From NCBI GenBank assembly GCA_963580285.1, contig OY757011.1, positions 156,229,245-156,293,244 on the forward strand: DNA of 64,000 bases, read 5' to 3'. A program made the position numbers and the translations under genes. Every line of letters starts with the position of its first letter. Positions within the stretch are counted from its first letter, which is position 1. This document shows positions 1 to 11,997 of the stretch, piece after piece. The DNA is from Lucinisca nassula (taxonomy: Eukaryota > Mollusca > Bivalvia > Lucinida > Lucinidae). The notes beneath the pieces are model-generated. The model saw nothing but the letters and a program-made list of their open reading frames with translations, made no database searches and was not told the DNA's origin.

Positions 1-3000
1 ATTGTAAGTAACTGATATACCAGTAACACCAGCGACACCAGAGTAAGTTAAGTAAGCTAAGTAAAGTAAGTAAGTATTGTGGTTTCGTTCTCAGCGCATG
101 AGTAAGCTGAGTAGGGTAAGTAAACTAAGTAACCTGAGTAGAATTCTAAGTAACATAAGTAAATGTCCTGCCAGTTACAACAGCCGTACCAGAGTAAGCT
201 AAGTAAACTAAGTAGGCGTCCTGGTCACTTGAAAAAGGATGCGCAGGGTAAGTAGGATAAGTAAAGTAAGTAACCTAAGTAGACTTATAAGTAATATAAG
301 TAATGTAAGTAACCTCTCCACCAGCTACACCTACCATACCAGAGTAAGTTAAGTAAGCTAAGTAAACTAAGTAAGCATGATGGTCACTCCGAACGGGGTT
401 GAGAAGGGTAAGTAGGATAAGTAAACTAAGTAACCTAAGTTGAATTCTAAGTAACATAAGTAAGTTAAGTAACTACTCCACCAGCTACGCTACCCATACC
501 AGAGTAAGTAAAGTAAGCTAAGTAAACTAAGTAAGCGGCGAAGTCTGTCCCAACGATGATAAGCAGGGTAAGTAGGATAAGTAAACTAAGTAACCTAAGT
601 TGAATTATAAGTAAGGTAAGTAAGGTACTCCATAAGCCACTCCACCCATACCAGAGTAAGTTAAGTAAACTAAGTAAGCGGCGAAGTCTGTACTAAAGAT
701 GATGAGCCTGGTAAGTAGGATAAGTAAACTAAGTAACCTAAGTATAATTCTAAGTAACGCAAGTAAGGTAAGTAACTGTCCTACTATCCTTTCCATCCTC
801 ACCACAGTAAGTTAAGTAAGCTAAGTAAACTAAGTAAGCGTCAAAGTCTGTCCCAACGATGATCAGTAGGGTAAGTATGATAAGTAAACTAAGTAACCTA
901 AGTAGAGTTATAAGTAACGTAAGTAACTACTCCACTAGCCACTCTGCCCATACCAGAGTTAAGTAAGTTAAGTAAACTAAGTAAGCGGAGAAGTCTGTAC
1001 TAAAGATGATGAGCCGGGTAAGTAGGATAAGTAAACTAAGTAACCTAAGTATAATTCTAAGTAACGCAAGTAAGGTAAGTAACTGTCCTACTATCTTTTC
1101 CATCCTCACCACAGTAAGTTAAGTAAGCTAAGTAAACTAAGTAACTACTCCACTAGCCACTCTGCCCATACCAGAGTTAAGTAAGTTAAGTAAACTAAGT
1201 AAGCGGAACAATGAAGTCTGTACTAAAGATGATGAGCCGGGTAAGTAGGATAAGTAAACTAAGTAACCTAAGTATAATTCAAAGTAACGCAAGTAAGGTA
1301 AGTAACTGTCCTACTATCTTTTCCATCCTCACCACAGTAAGTTAAGTAAGCTAAGTAAACTAAGTAAGCGTCAAAGTCTGTCCCAACGATGATCAGTAGG
1401 GTAAGTAGGATAAGTAAACTAAGTAACCTAAGTAGAGTTATAAGTAACGTAAGTAACTACTCCACTAGCCACTCTGCCCATACCAGAGTAAGTTAAGTAA
1501 GCTAAGTAAACTAAGTAAGCAGCGAAGCCTGTACCGAAGAGGATGAGTAGGGTAAGTAGGATAAGTAAACTAAGTAACCTGAGTAGAATTCTAAGTAACA
1601 TAACTAAGGTAAGTTACTGCTCCACCTGCAACGCTACCAATACCAAAGTATGTTGATTAAGCTAAGTAAACTAAGTTATCGAGCTCGTCATCCCGAACAA
1701 TGATGCGCAGGGTAAGTAGGTTAAGTAAACTAAGTAACCGAAGTAGAATTATAAGTAACGTAAGTAAGGTAAGTAACTGTCCTTCTACCTATACCCGTAC
1801 CAAAGTATGTTGATTAAGCTAAGTAAACTAAGTTATCGAGCTAGTCATCCCGAATTATAAGTAACGTAAGTAAGGTAAGTAACTACTCCATTAGCCACTC
1901 CACCCATACCAGAGTAAGTTAAGTAAGTTAAGTAAACTAAGTAAGAGCTGAAGTCTGTATTGTAGAGGATGAGTAGGGTAAGTAGGATAAGCAAACTAAG
2001 TAACCTGAGTAGAATACTAGGTAACATTAGTAAGGTAAGTTACTGCTCTACCTGCAACGCTACCAATACCAAAGTGAGTTGAGTAAGCTAAGTAAACTAA
2101 GTTGGGGACCTTGTCATCCCGAACAATGATGCGCAGGGTAAGTAGGTTAAGTAAACTAAGCAACCGAAGTAGAATTATAAGTAACGTAAGTAAGGTAAGT
2201 AACAGTCCTTCTACCTATACCACCCTTGCCACAGTAAGTTAAGTAAGCTAAGTAAACTAAGTAAGCGGCAAAGTTTGTCCCAACGAGGATCAGTAGGGTA
2301 AGTAGGATAAGTAAACTAAGTAACCTAAGTAGAATTCTAAGTAACATAAGTAACTGCTCCACTAGCCACTGTGCCCATACCAGAGTAAGTTAAGTAAGCT
2401 AAGTAAACTAAATAAGCAGCGAAGTCTGTACCGAAGAAGATGAATAGGGCAAGTACGATAAGTAAACTAAGTAACCTAAGAAGAATTCTAAGTAACATAA
2501 GTAAAGTAAGTTACTGCTCCACCAGCAATGCTACCAATACCAAAGTAAGTTGAGTAAGCTAAGTAAACTTAGTTGGCGACTTTGTCACTCCGAACAATGA
2601 TGAGTAGGGTAAGCACGATAAGTAAACTAAGTAACCTAAGTAGAATACTAAGTAACGTAAGTAAGGTAAGTAACTGTCCTACTACCTATACCACCCTTAC
2701 CACAGTAAGTTAAGTAAGCTAAGAAAGCGGCAAAGTCTCTCCCAACGAGGATCAGTAGGGTAAGTAGGATAAGTAAACTAAGTAACCTGAGTAGAATTCT
2801 AAGTAACATAAGTAAGCTAAGTTACTGTTCTACCAGCAACGCCAACAATACCAAAGTAAGTTGAGTAAGCTAAGTAAACTTAGCTGGCGACTTTGTCGCT
2901 CCGAACATTGATGAGTAGGGTAAGTAGGATAAGTAAACTAAGTAACCTAAGTATAATTCTAAGCAACGTAAGTAAGGTAAGTAACTGTCCTACTAACTAT

Positions 3001-6000
3001 ACCACCCTTACCACAGTAAGTTAAGTATGCTAAGTAAACTAAGTTATCGGCGAAGTCTGTCCCATAGAGGATTAGTAGGGCAAGTAGGATAAGTAAACTA
3101 AGTAACCTAAGTAGATTTCTAAGTAACGTAAGTAAGGTAAGTATCTACTCCATTAGCCACTCTACCCATACCAGAATAAGTTAAGTTAAGTAAACTAAGT
3201 AAGCGGCGACGTCTGTGCTGAAGAGAATCAGTAGAGTAAGTAGGATAAGTAAACTAAGTAACCTGAGTAGAATTCTAAGTAACGTAAGTAAGGTAAATAA
3301 CTGTCCTACTACCTAAACCTACCTCACCAAAGTAAGTTAAGTAAGCAAGTTAACTAAGTAAGCGGCAAAGTCTGTCCCAACAAGGATGAGTAGGGTAACT
3401 AGGATAAGTACACTAAGAAACCTAAGTAGAATTCTAAGTAATATAAGTAACTGCTCCACTAGCCACACTTCCCATACCAGAGTAAGTTAAGTAAACTAAG
3501 TAAATTAAGTAAGCAGCGAAGTCTGTACTGAAGAGGATGAGTAGGGTAAGTAGGATAAGTAAACTAAGTAACCTGAGTAGAATTCAATGTAACATAAGTA
3601 AGGTAAATTTCTGCTCTACCAGCAACGCTACCAAAACCAAAGTAAGTTGAGTAAGCTAAGTAAACTTAGTTGGCGACTTTGTCACTCAGAACAATGATGA
3701 GTAGGGTAAATAGGATAAGTAAACTAACTAACCTAAGTAGAATTCTAAGTAACCTAAGTAGAATTCTAAGTAACGTAAGTAACTGTCCTACTAGCTATAC
3801 CACAGTCAGTTAAGGAAGCTAATTAAACAAAGTAAGCAGCAAAGTCTGTACAGAAGAGGATGAGTAGGCTAAGTAGGACAAGCATAATAAGTAACCTGAG
3901 TAGAATTCTAAGGAACATAAGTAAGGTAAGTAACTGCGCTAAGAGTAAGTTGAGTAAGCTAAGTAAACTAAGTTGGCGACCTGGTCACTCCGAACAATGA
4001 TGGCTGTGGCCAGTAGGATAAGTAAACTAATTAACCTAAGTTGAATTCTAAGTAACGTAAGTAAGGTAAGCAACTGTCCTACTAGCTATACGACCCTTAT
4101 ATTAGTAAGTTAAGTAAGCTGAGTAAACTAAGTAAGCAGCGAATTCTGTACCGAAGAGGATGATTAGGGTAAGTAGGATAAGTAAACTAAGTAACCTGAG
4201 TAGAATTCTAAGTAACATAAGTAAGGTAAGTTACTGCTCTACCAGCAACGCAACCAAAACCAAAGTAAGTTGAGTAAGCTAAGTAAACTTAGTTAGCGAC
4301 TTTGTCACTCCGAACAATGATGAGTAGGGTAAGTAGGATAAGTAAACTAAGTAACCTAAGTAGAATTCTAAGAAACGTTAGTAAGATAAGTAACTGTCCT
4401 ACTAGCGATAATACCCTTACCTCAATAAGTTAAATAAGCTAAGTAAACTAAGTAAACGGCAAAGTCTGTACTGAAGAGGATGAGTTGGGTAAGTAGGATA
4501 AGCAAACTAAGTAACCAGGGTAGAATTCTAAGTAACATAAGGTAAGTTACTGCTCTAAGAGCAGAGCTACCAATACCAAAGTAAGTTGAGTAAGCTAAGT
4601 AAACCAAGTTTGCGACCTTGTCACGCCGCACAATGATGACTATGGCCAGTAGGATAAGTAACCTAAGTAGAATTCTAAGTAACGTAATTAAGGTAAGTGA
4701 TTGTCCTACTAGCTATACGACCCTTATATTAGTAAGTTAAGTAAGCTAAGTAAACTAAGTAAGCTGCGAAGTCTGTACCAAAGAGGGTGATTAGGGTAAG
4801 TAGGATAAGTAAACTAAGTAACCTGAGTAGAATTCTAAGTAACATAAGTAAGGTAAGTTACTGCTCTACCAGCAACGCCTGCAATACCAAATTAGGTTGA
4901 GTAAGCTAAGTAATCTCAGCTGGCGACTTTGTCACTCCGAACAATGTTGAGTAGGGTAAATAGGATAAGTAAACTAAGTAACCTAAGTAGAATTCTAAGT
5001 AACGTAAGTAAGATAAGTAACTGTCCTACTACCTATACCATCTTTACCACAGTAAGTTAAGTAAGATAAGTAAACTAAGTAACCTAAGTAGAATTCTAAG
5101 TAACGTAAGTAAGATAAGTAACTGTCCTACTACCTATACCACCCTTACCACAGTAAGTTAAGTAAGCTCAGTAAACTAAGTAAGCGGCGAAGTATGTACT
5201 GAAGAGGATAAGGCGAGTAAGTAGGATAAGCAAACTAAGTGACCTGAGTAAAATTCTAAGTAACATAAGTAAGGTAAGTTGCTGCCATACTAGCAACGCT
5301 ACCAATAACAAAGCAAGTTGAGTAAGCTAAGTAAACTAAGTTGGCGACCTTGTCATCCCGAACAATGATGAGCAGGGTAAGTAGGATAAGTAAACTAAGT
5401 AACCTAAGTAGAATTCTAAATAACGTAGGTAAAGTAAGTAGCTACACCAACCATACCAGAGTAAGTTAAGTAAGCTAAGTAAACTAAGTCGGCTACCTTG
5501 TCACTCCGAACAATGATGGATAGGGTAAGTAGGATAAGTTAACTAAGTGACGTAAGTAGAATTCTAAATAACATAAGTAAGGTAAGTAACTCCACCACCT
5601 ACACTACCCATAACAATGTAAGTTAAGCAAGCTAAGTCAACTAATAAAGCGGCGAAGGTTTTCCAAACTAGGATGAGTAGGATAAGTAAACCTATAGGTA
5701 ACCTGAGTTTAATAGTAAGTTACATAAGTAAGGTAAGTAACTGCTCTACCAGCAACGCTACCAATACCGAAGTAAGTTTAGTAAGCTAAGAAAACTAAGT
5801 TGGCGACCGCTTACCGAACAATGATGAATAGAGTAAGTTGGATAAGTAAGCTAAGTAGATAAGTAGAATACTAACTCTTATCCTGCTGTTCGCGACAACC
5901 CTTTTCTTTGCAATCAGTGTAGATCCATATCAGATGGCTTCTGAAGAAGCTATCTGATCAGGATCTACACTGTTTGACATTCAATTTATGAATTTGTAGC

Positions 6001-6396
6001 AATAAATTACATCAAGTAATCCGATTGGTTCAAAGTCAGAAATGGGTGTGGCTAAACTGAATATTCAGCAAGAGAAGGGCTAAGTAACGATAAGTAAGGT
6101 AAGTAACTGTCTTACTAGCTATACCACCCATACCATTGTAAGTTAAGTAAGCTAAGTAAACTAAGTCAGTGGCAAAGTATGTCTCAACGAGGATGAGTAA
6201 GGTAAGTAGGATAAGTAAACTAAGTGACCTGGGTAGAATTCTAAAAAACATAAGTAAGGCAAGTAACTGCTCCACCTGTAACGCTACCAATACCAAAGTA
6301 AGTCGACTAAGCTAAGTAAACTAACTTGGCGGTCTCGCGACTCCAAACAATGATGAGTAGGGTAAGTAGCTAATTAAACTAAGTAACCTGAGTAGG
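1..6396 (+). repeat. Left satellite array: ~160-bp monomers of a 9-bp micro-repeat
   Basis: The array is about 160-bp monomers, each mostly a degenerate nonamer (AAGTAAACT / AAGTAAGCT / AAGTAAGTT) plus a short unique part such as GCGGCGAAGTCTGT or GGCGACTTTGTCACTCC. At least three monomer classes alternate (tails like CGAAGAGGATGAG, CCAACGAGGATCAG and CGAACAATGATG). The plus strand is dense in AGTAAG/GTAAGT; the minus strand reads TACTTA and yields many spurious ~60-residue hydrophobic frames. The array is cut by a MITE at 5872-6083 and resumes to about 6396. It continues off the left edge. The same satellite lies inverted at 20036-27110. Confidence 0.95.
5872..6083. mobile_element. TTAA-type MITE inserted in the left satellite
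   Basis: About 210 bp of unrelated sequence interrupts the satellite. Its ends are inverted (CTCTTATCCTGCTG against CAGCAAGAGAAGGG) and lie beside CTAA on both sides, a mutated form of the TTAA flanking the copy at 49919-50107. The centre is a palindrome around AGATCC...GGATCT with CAGATGGCTTC/GAAGAAGCTATCTG. CCC-type ends at TTAA are the signature of piggyBac-mobilised elements, so this is probably a non-autonomous piggyBac-like MITE. Related copies: 29575-29760, 47930-48075, 61015-61205. Confidence 0.75.
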
Positions 6397-6398
6397 TT

Positions 6399-6512
6399 GC
6401 ATGTCGTAGGTTGTGAGTAGAGTGAAACAAGCTCAAACAGAGATCGCAAGAATCGCATTGTGTTTCAAGCTTTTCACCGCATACTTTGCATGTAATAGGA
6501 CACGCTTTAGCG
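6399..6512 (-). other. Cys-rich open segment, possible exon or TE fragment
   Basis: Between the satellite edge and a SINE fragment, a minus-strand frame (within 6374-6559) has clustered cysteines: CPITCKVCGEKLETQC followed by CDLC and two His. The spacing resembles a zinc-binding fold, but the stretch is only ~38 residues and no family can be named. It has no second exon or splice evidence. Chance is quite possible. Confidence 0.2.
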
Positions 6513-6640
6513 TCGGGGCTTGAAGAAATACATAGGCTGCATGATGCTTCCGACTGCACACGAGTACTGGTAAACCGCTTAGAGGATCTAAACCTACCCA
6601 GGCAAAGCGGTGCGAGTCGGGTGCGTTTACTAACCGCAAC
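6513..6640 (+). mobile_element. SINE family 3, 5' fragment
   Basis: Matches the first ~130 bp of the family seen complete at 57095-57398 (GGGGCTTGAAGAAATA, GGCTGCATGATGCTTCC, GGTAAACCGCTTAGAGGATC, GCAAAGCGGTGCGAGTCGG). The GACGTTAAACC tail is absent, so this copy is 3'-truncated. Confidence 0.75.
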
Positions 6641-7084
6641 GGACCCAATAACCGGAACGGACTATTAGCTATTAAAAATGCTTATGGAAGCTCACCAAAA
6701 CACCATATATTATTTTTGGAATCTGTATTAGACATATTTTTCAAGAAAATTAGCCCATGTTTTTTATAGCAGAAAACGGTACCAGTAATAGGTCTCTTAA
6801 AAGCTTTATTTATCGAAAGAGATCTGAGAACAGTGCCTAACTATTATAGCACCAGACCAGACAGCTTATAAGCTCTGAGCTAATTCTACAACAGTTGAAT
6901 ACCATTTTTAAGCTTTTATGCTAAATTTATACGACATTATTATACCTCTGCGATATTTTCTCTATCAATGGTCTGATTTTTTGTCTGTTTGGTTTTGGTT
7001 TTACGACCCTTTCAAGATTATTTCACTCATATCGAGCCTATCGTTAATCAGAGGTGGGTGAAGACCGGAGTACGCGGAGAAAAA
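6641..7084. other. Unassigned AT-rich sequence
   Basis: No long frame, tandem repeat or clear element end is visible. It separates the satellite/SINE edge from the 237-bp satellite. Confidence 0.5.
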
Positions 7085-8523
7085 CCATTAAAACATTCAA
7101 AACATGTAGTGAACACGGAGATGGTGCGTTTCCCCGGTATATATATAGGAATATGATATGACCGCCCCTGACCCGCCGGGCATTCCAACACCGAGAAACG
7201 GTACACGCTTCATCTCATATTCCTTTACATACGAGAGAAATACATAAAAAACAACATTAAGCTGAACATGTAATGAACACAGAGATAATGAACATAGAGA
7301 TAGCACATAATGGAGGAACAGTTCAAAAACATCATTAAAACATGTAATTAACACGGAGATAGTGGTTTTTTTTCCAGCATATACAGGAATATGACATGAC
7401 CGCCCCTACCCCGCCGAGCATCCCAACACTGAGAAACGGAACACGCTTCATGTCATATCCCTTCACAAACGGGAGAAATACATCAAAAACAACACTAAAC
7501 TGAACATGTAATGAACACGGAGATAATGAACATAGAAGTAGCTTATAATTGTGAAACAGTTAAAAAACATCATTACAACATGTAATGAACACGGAGATAG
7601 TGTGTTTCCCCGGTATATAAAGGAATAAGACATGACCGCCCCTACCCCGCCGGGCATCCCAACATTGAGAAACGGTACACGCTTTGTGTCATATTCCCGT
7701 CACAAACGGGAGAAATACATCAAAAACAACACTAAACTGAACATGTAATGAACACGGAGATAATGAACATAGAGATAGCATAAAATTGAGACACTGTTCA
7801 AAAACAACATTAAAACATGTAATGAACACGGAGATTATGTGTTTCTCCGGCATATGAAGGGATATGACATGACCGCCCCTGACCCGCCGAGCATCCCAAC
7901 ACTGAGAACGGTACACGCTCCATGTCATATTCCTTTACATACGAGAGGAATACATCGTAAACAACATTAAACCGAACATGTAATGAACACAAAGAAAATT
8001 AACATAGAGATAGCACATAATTGAGGAACAGTTCAAACACAGCATTTAAACATGTAATGAACACGGAGATAGTGTGTTTCCCCGGTATATAAAGGAATAT
8101 GACATGACCGCCCCTACCCCGCCGGGCATCCCATCAATGAGAAACGGTACACGCATCATGTCATATTCCCTTCACAAACGGGAGAAATACATCAAAAACA
8201 ACATTAAGCTGAACATGTAATGAACACGGAGATAATGAACATAGAGATATCACATAATTGAGAAATTGTTCAAAAACAACATTAAAACGTGTAATTAACA
8301 CAGAGAATTTGTGTTTCCCCGGCATAAAAGGGAATATGACATGACCGCCCCTACCCCGCCGGGCATCCCATCAATGAGAAACGGTACACGCTTCGTGTCA
8401 TATTCCCTTCACAAACGGGAGAAATACATCAAAAACAACACTAAACTGAACATGTAATGAACACGGAGATAATGAACATAGATATAGCTTATAATTGTGA
8501 AACAGTTCAAAAACATCATTAAA
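7085..8523. repeat. 237-bp satellite, block 1 (six units)
   Basis: Tandem units of about 237 bp, registered by ATGACCGCCCCT at about 7157, 7397, 7633, 7869, 8104 and 8341. Each unit has two related halves sharing ATGTAATGAACACGGAGAT, a GC-rich core (CCGCCGGGCATCCCAACA), and CCCCGG(T/C)ATATAAAGGAAT with a TATA-box-like string. Minus-strand open frames here are repeat artefacts. Block 2 follows at 9331-9990 after an insertion. Confidence 0.93.
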
Positions 8524-9330
8524 CTAGAGAAAGCGACCAGTGGGTCACGTATACCCTCGGCCAGTGTCATACTCTGATATATCTTTTGAGCTTGTATGTA
8601 ATATGAATGAAGATGTCAAGAAGCTATAAGAATGTATAAATGTGCTTGTAAGAGCTAAATCAAACATAAAATTTCTAAATGGACCAATGGAGTGAGGGTA
8701 TCAAAGTTACTGAAGGGGTGGGGGTATCAATGTTACTGAAGCAGCAGGGTGGGGTATGCATCAATGAAATCTTTGGACCGGTATGCAACATCGATGCAAG
8801 CATCAATTGAATTTGTCTTAGAGTTTAGAACATACAGGCTTCTATAAACTTTGTCATAAAACTTGAAACAAATGTAAAATTTCTAAATCTTTGACCTTGA
8901 CATCAAGGTCACTGTTGTTGATGTGGGGAGGGGGGACATGCATCAATGAAATTTTGAGACCAGTATGTAACGTCAGTGTAAGTATCAACTAAATCTATCA
9001 AAGGGTTCAGAAAATACAATCTCTTAGAAACTTTGACGCAAAACTTTAACCAAATGTAAAATTTCTAAGTCTTTGACCTTGACCTCAAGGTCACTGTGGG
9101 GGTGGGACATGCATCAATGAAATTTTTAGACTAGTATGTAACTTCAGTGTAAGTATCAACTAAATATATCAAAGGGCTCAGAAGATACAATCTCTTAGAA
9201 ACTTTGACGCAAAACTTTAACCAAAATGTTAACGGACGGACAGACGGAAAGACGGACACACGGACGGACGGACGAACGGCAGGACGAAAACATTATACCC
9301 CCATAGCATACTTCGTATGCCGGGGGTATA
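8524..9330 (+). mobile_element. Insertion with GGACGGAC tail and terminal hairpin
   Basis: An ~807-bp block replaces satellite sequence. It contains two tandem ~178-bp copies (about 8830-9230), each with TCTTTGACCTTGAC(A/C)TCAAGGTCAC and ATGCATCAATGAAATTTT. It ends in a CGGACGGACGGACG run and a hairpin TATACCCCC...GGGGGTATA. A related 3' structure (GGACGGAC, microsatellite, ATATCCCC...GGGGATA) ends the repeat at 17765-17955. Target duplication is minimal (A/AA). I see no coding capacity. The mobile-element call is from structure only. Confidence 0.7.
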
Positions 9331-9990
9331 AACATGTAATGAATACGGAGATTGTGTGTTTCCCCGGTATATAAAGGAATAAGACATGACCGCCCCTACC
9401 CTGCCGAGCATCCCAACATTGAGAAACGGTACACGCTTCATGTCATATTCCTTCACATACGAGAGAAATACATCCAAAATAGCACTTAAACATTTAATGA
9501 ACACGGAGATGGTGTGTTTCCCCGGCATAATTGAGAAAAAGTTCAAAAACAAATTTAAAACATGTAATAAACACGGGGATGGTGTGTTTCCCCGGCATAT
9601 AAAGGAATACGACATGACTGTCCCTACCCCACCGGGCCTCACAACATTGAGAGACGGTACACGCTTCGTGTCATATTCCGTTACAAACGAGAAAAATACA
9701 TCAAACACTAAACTGGACATGTAATGAACACGGAGATAATGAACTTAGAGATAACACATAATTGAGAAACTATTTAAAAACAACATTAAAACATGTAATG
9801 AACACCGAGATGGTGCGTTTTCCCGGCATATAAAGGCATATGACATGACCGCCCCTACCCCGCCGGGCATCCCAACACTGAGAAATGGTGCACGCTTCAT
9901 GTCATATATTCCATTTCATACGAGAGAAATACATCAAAAATAACATTAAGCTGAACATGTAATGAACACAAAGATAATGAACATACAGAT
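9331..9990. repeat. 237-bp satellite, block 2 (three units)
   Basis: Continues the 7085-8523 array in phase after the insertion, with core motifs at about 9388, 9614 and 9847. The open frames on both strands (9229-9720 minus, 9386-9724 plus) follow from this repeat and have no domain support. Confidence 0.92.
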
Positions 9991-10019
9991 GTGCTCATGT
10001 AACAACTATATAAGCATGA

Positions 10020-10815
10020 ATGGGCTTGGTGTCCTTCCCTCCCCCCCCCCCCACCCCATGCACCCGAGGACTCCGGGCCGTCGCCCCGGAAACGGCCAGT
10101 CCGCCTAAAGTGGGGGAATCATGTCTCCGGGCGCCCCCGCCCGAAACCCCAAGGGACATGGAAGGACGGAAGTGGAAGTATGAGGATGGGGCCAACATGT
10201 GTGGGTAGGCAGTGGATGTTACCCACGCACCAGTCTAAGGGTATTGACCTCACAGTCCCAAAGTAGGGAACTGTGTGTAAGTTTTTAGTTATAGGAGTGT
10301 GGTAATAATAATAATAATAATAATTATAATGATAATAATAATGCCTTTATTTGGCGAGAATAACATATTAAGCATATGCACCCGACACGCACCGCGATAC
10401 GCCAGTCACGCCTGAAGCCAGGAGCATGTGGCGGAAACCAATGTCCAAACATCATGCACCCAGCAACGACGATCGGGCGCCCACGGCTAGTGAGGGGCCG
10501 GTGGGTGGGTCAATCCCCCGCACCGGGGCCATAAGGGAGCCTGTGACCTACGGGTCATTACCGTCCACTAGGAGGTGTGTTCACGCGCCAATCATCTTTC
10601 AAAAGTTTAATTCCCTACAGCACCAGTACGGGGGCTGTGACTAGTTACCGCAGTGGGGTCATGCCATGCACCCGAGGACACCGGGCCGTTGCCCGGAGAC
10701 GACCAGTCCGCCCAAAGTGGGGGAATCATGGTATATGGTAGTATAAGAGTGGGGCCGGGTGGTGATTATTGGAATCTCTGTGTCTGAAAAAGGAAGAAAC
10801 ATGCAGTATTAGGGG
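10020..10815. repeat. GC-rich dispersed repeat with duplicated ~66-bp segment
   Basis: Begins with a poly-C run (10040-10051). A segment starting CATGCACCCGAGGAC and ending GTGGGGGAATCATG occurs twice in direct orientation (10056-10125 and 10663-10729). Between them are an (ATA)n stretch at 10304-10340 followed by ATGCCTTTATTTGGCG, and GC-rich sequence (CCCGCACCGGGGCC). It may be the 3' region of a retroelement, but no coding domain is visible. Confidence 0.6.
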
Positions 10816-10817
10816 AA

Positions 10818-10892
10818 CTTTGGTTACAATATTGTGGGACTTTTATCCGACTTTGAGATGAAATGACCTCTCAAGTCCTATCGCCCAATGAA
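10818..10892 (-). mobile_element. SINE family 3 fragment
   Basis: Contains GTGGGACTTTTATCCGAC and GATGAAATGACCTCTCAAG, the reverse complement of the central/3' part of the SINE complete at 57095-57398. Both ends are missing. Confidence 0.7.
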
Positions 10893-10924
10893 CCGGGAGA
10901 TTGTGCGTCTCTCCGGCATATAAA
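10893..10924. repeat. Solo fragment of the 237-bp satellite
   Basis: ACCGGGAGATTGTGCGT and CTCCGGCATATAAA match the half-unit ACACGGAGATAGTGTG...CCCCGGTATATAAAGG. It lies ~900 bp from the array edge and abuts the SINE fragment. Confidence 0.45.
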
Positions 10925-10934
10925 TTTAATTATC

Positions 10935-11160
10935 TAGAGTGACGTGTGTCAAATGGAAAAATTTGGTATTATCAGTCAATAGAATGTTTTCATTGTGAAC
11001 TGTTATCAGTGGCGGTATTCGACTGGTGATTTCGTGGTCCACGAACTGAAGCATGGAGCACGTTTTGTGTTCGACTGGGAGATTCGTGAAATTTCGAACA
11101 ATTTCGTGGAGCACAACGACCACGTTTGAAAAAGAGCGTGAAATCAGTCACGTGACTCAA
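10935..11160. repeat. Dispersed repeat with GGTATTCGACTGG
   Basis: GGCGGTATTCGACTGGTGA and CGTGGAGCACAAC recur in reverse orientation at 18985-19115 (CCAGTCGAATACCGTC, CGTGCTCCACG). The arrangement of GTGGAGCAC motifs is partly inverted, suggesting a small foldback or MITE family. Confidence 0.5.
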
Positions 11161-11184
11161 TTAATATGACTGAACATAGAAAAG

Positions 11185-11300
11185 TATATGGCGTGCCGTT
11201 TTACTATTTAATACAATTTCGAGATATCTATAATTTTACGAGATATCTATAATTTTATAATAGATATCTATAAATCAAATTATATATATCTATAATAAAC
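11185..11300. repeat. Degenerate GATATC palindromic repeat
   Basis: CCGTTTTACTATTTAAT followed by repeated AGATATCTATAA units. This is a diverged copy of the element at 41140-41235 and 42865-43185, sharing the same end motif. Confidence 0.65.
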
Positions 11301-11532
11301 ATTGGAGGTCATAAAAATATAAGTAACTGGCTTTTAATATAATGTCATTGATCAAGTAATTTCGCATTGACCTTCGGATCGGGACGTTAACTGGAGGCCC
11401 CCTTTGCATGGAGAACCATCCCCTGTGCAGGTTAATGAACCCTGCCGTAATTACATGATTACTGTGTAGGCTTTCATCCTGCAAAACTGGAGTGTATGTA
11501 ATATACACCGTCTGTGTCCCCTCCTGGGTTTA

Positions 11533-11950
<418 letters not shown>

Positions 11951-11971
11951 TCCTGGGGTTAAGGTGAAACC

Positions 11972-11997
11972 GGAAGAAAGAAAGAAAGAAAGAAAGG
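11972..11997. repeat. (GAAA)n microsatellite
   Basis: About six AAAG units just beyond the SINE target duplication. Confidence 0.85.

Noticed and set aside
1..6396. Telomeric repeat
   Set aside because: The nonamer AAGTAAACT family is not TTAGGG-like and is organised in 160-bp monomers with unique parts.
9288..9330. loxP-like letters (ATAGCATACTTCGTATGC)
   Set aside because: Only fragments of loxP in a different order; they are part of the terminal hairpin of a dispersed element, with no recombinase nearby.
9229..9720. 163-residue minus frame
   Set aside because: Lies across the 237-bp satellite and the end of an insertion, with no domain; the N-terminal half is repeat text.
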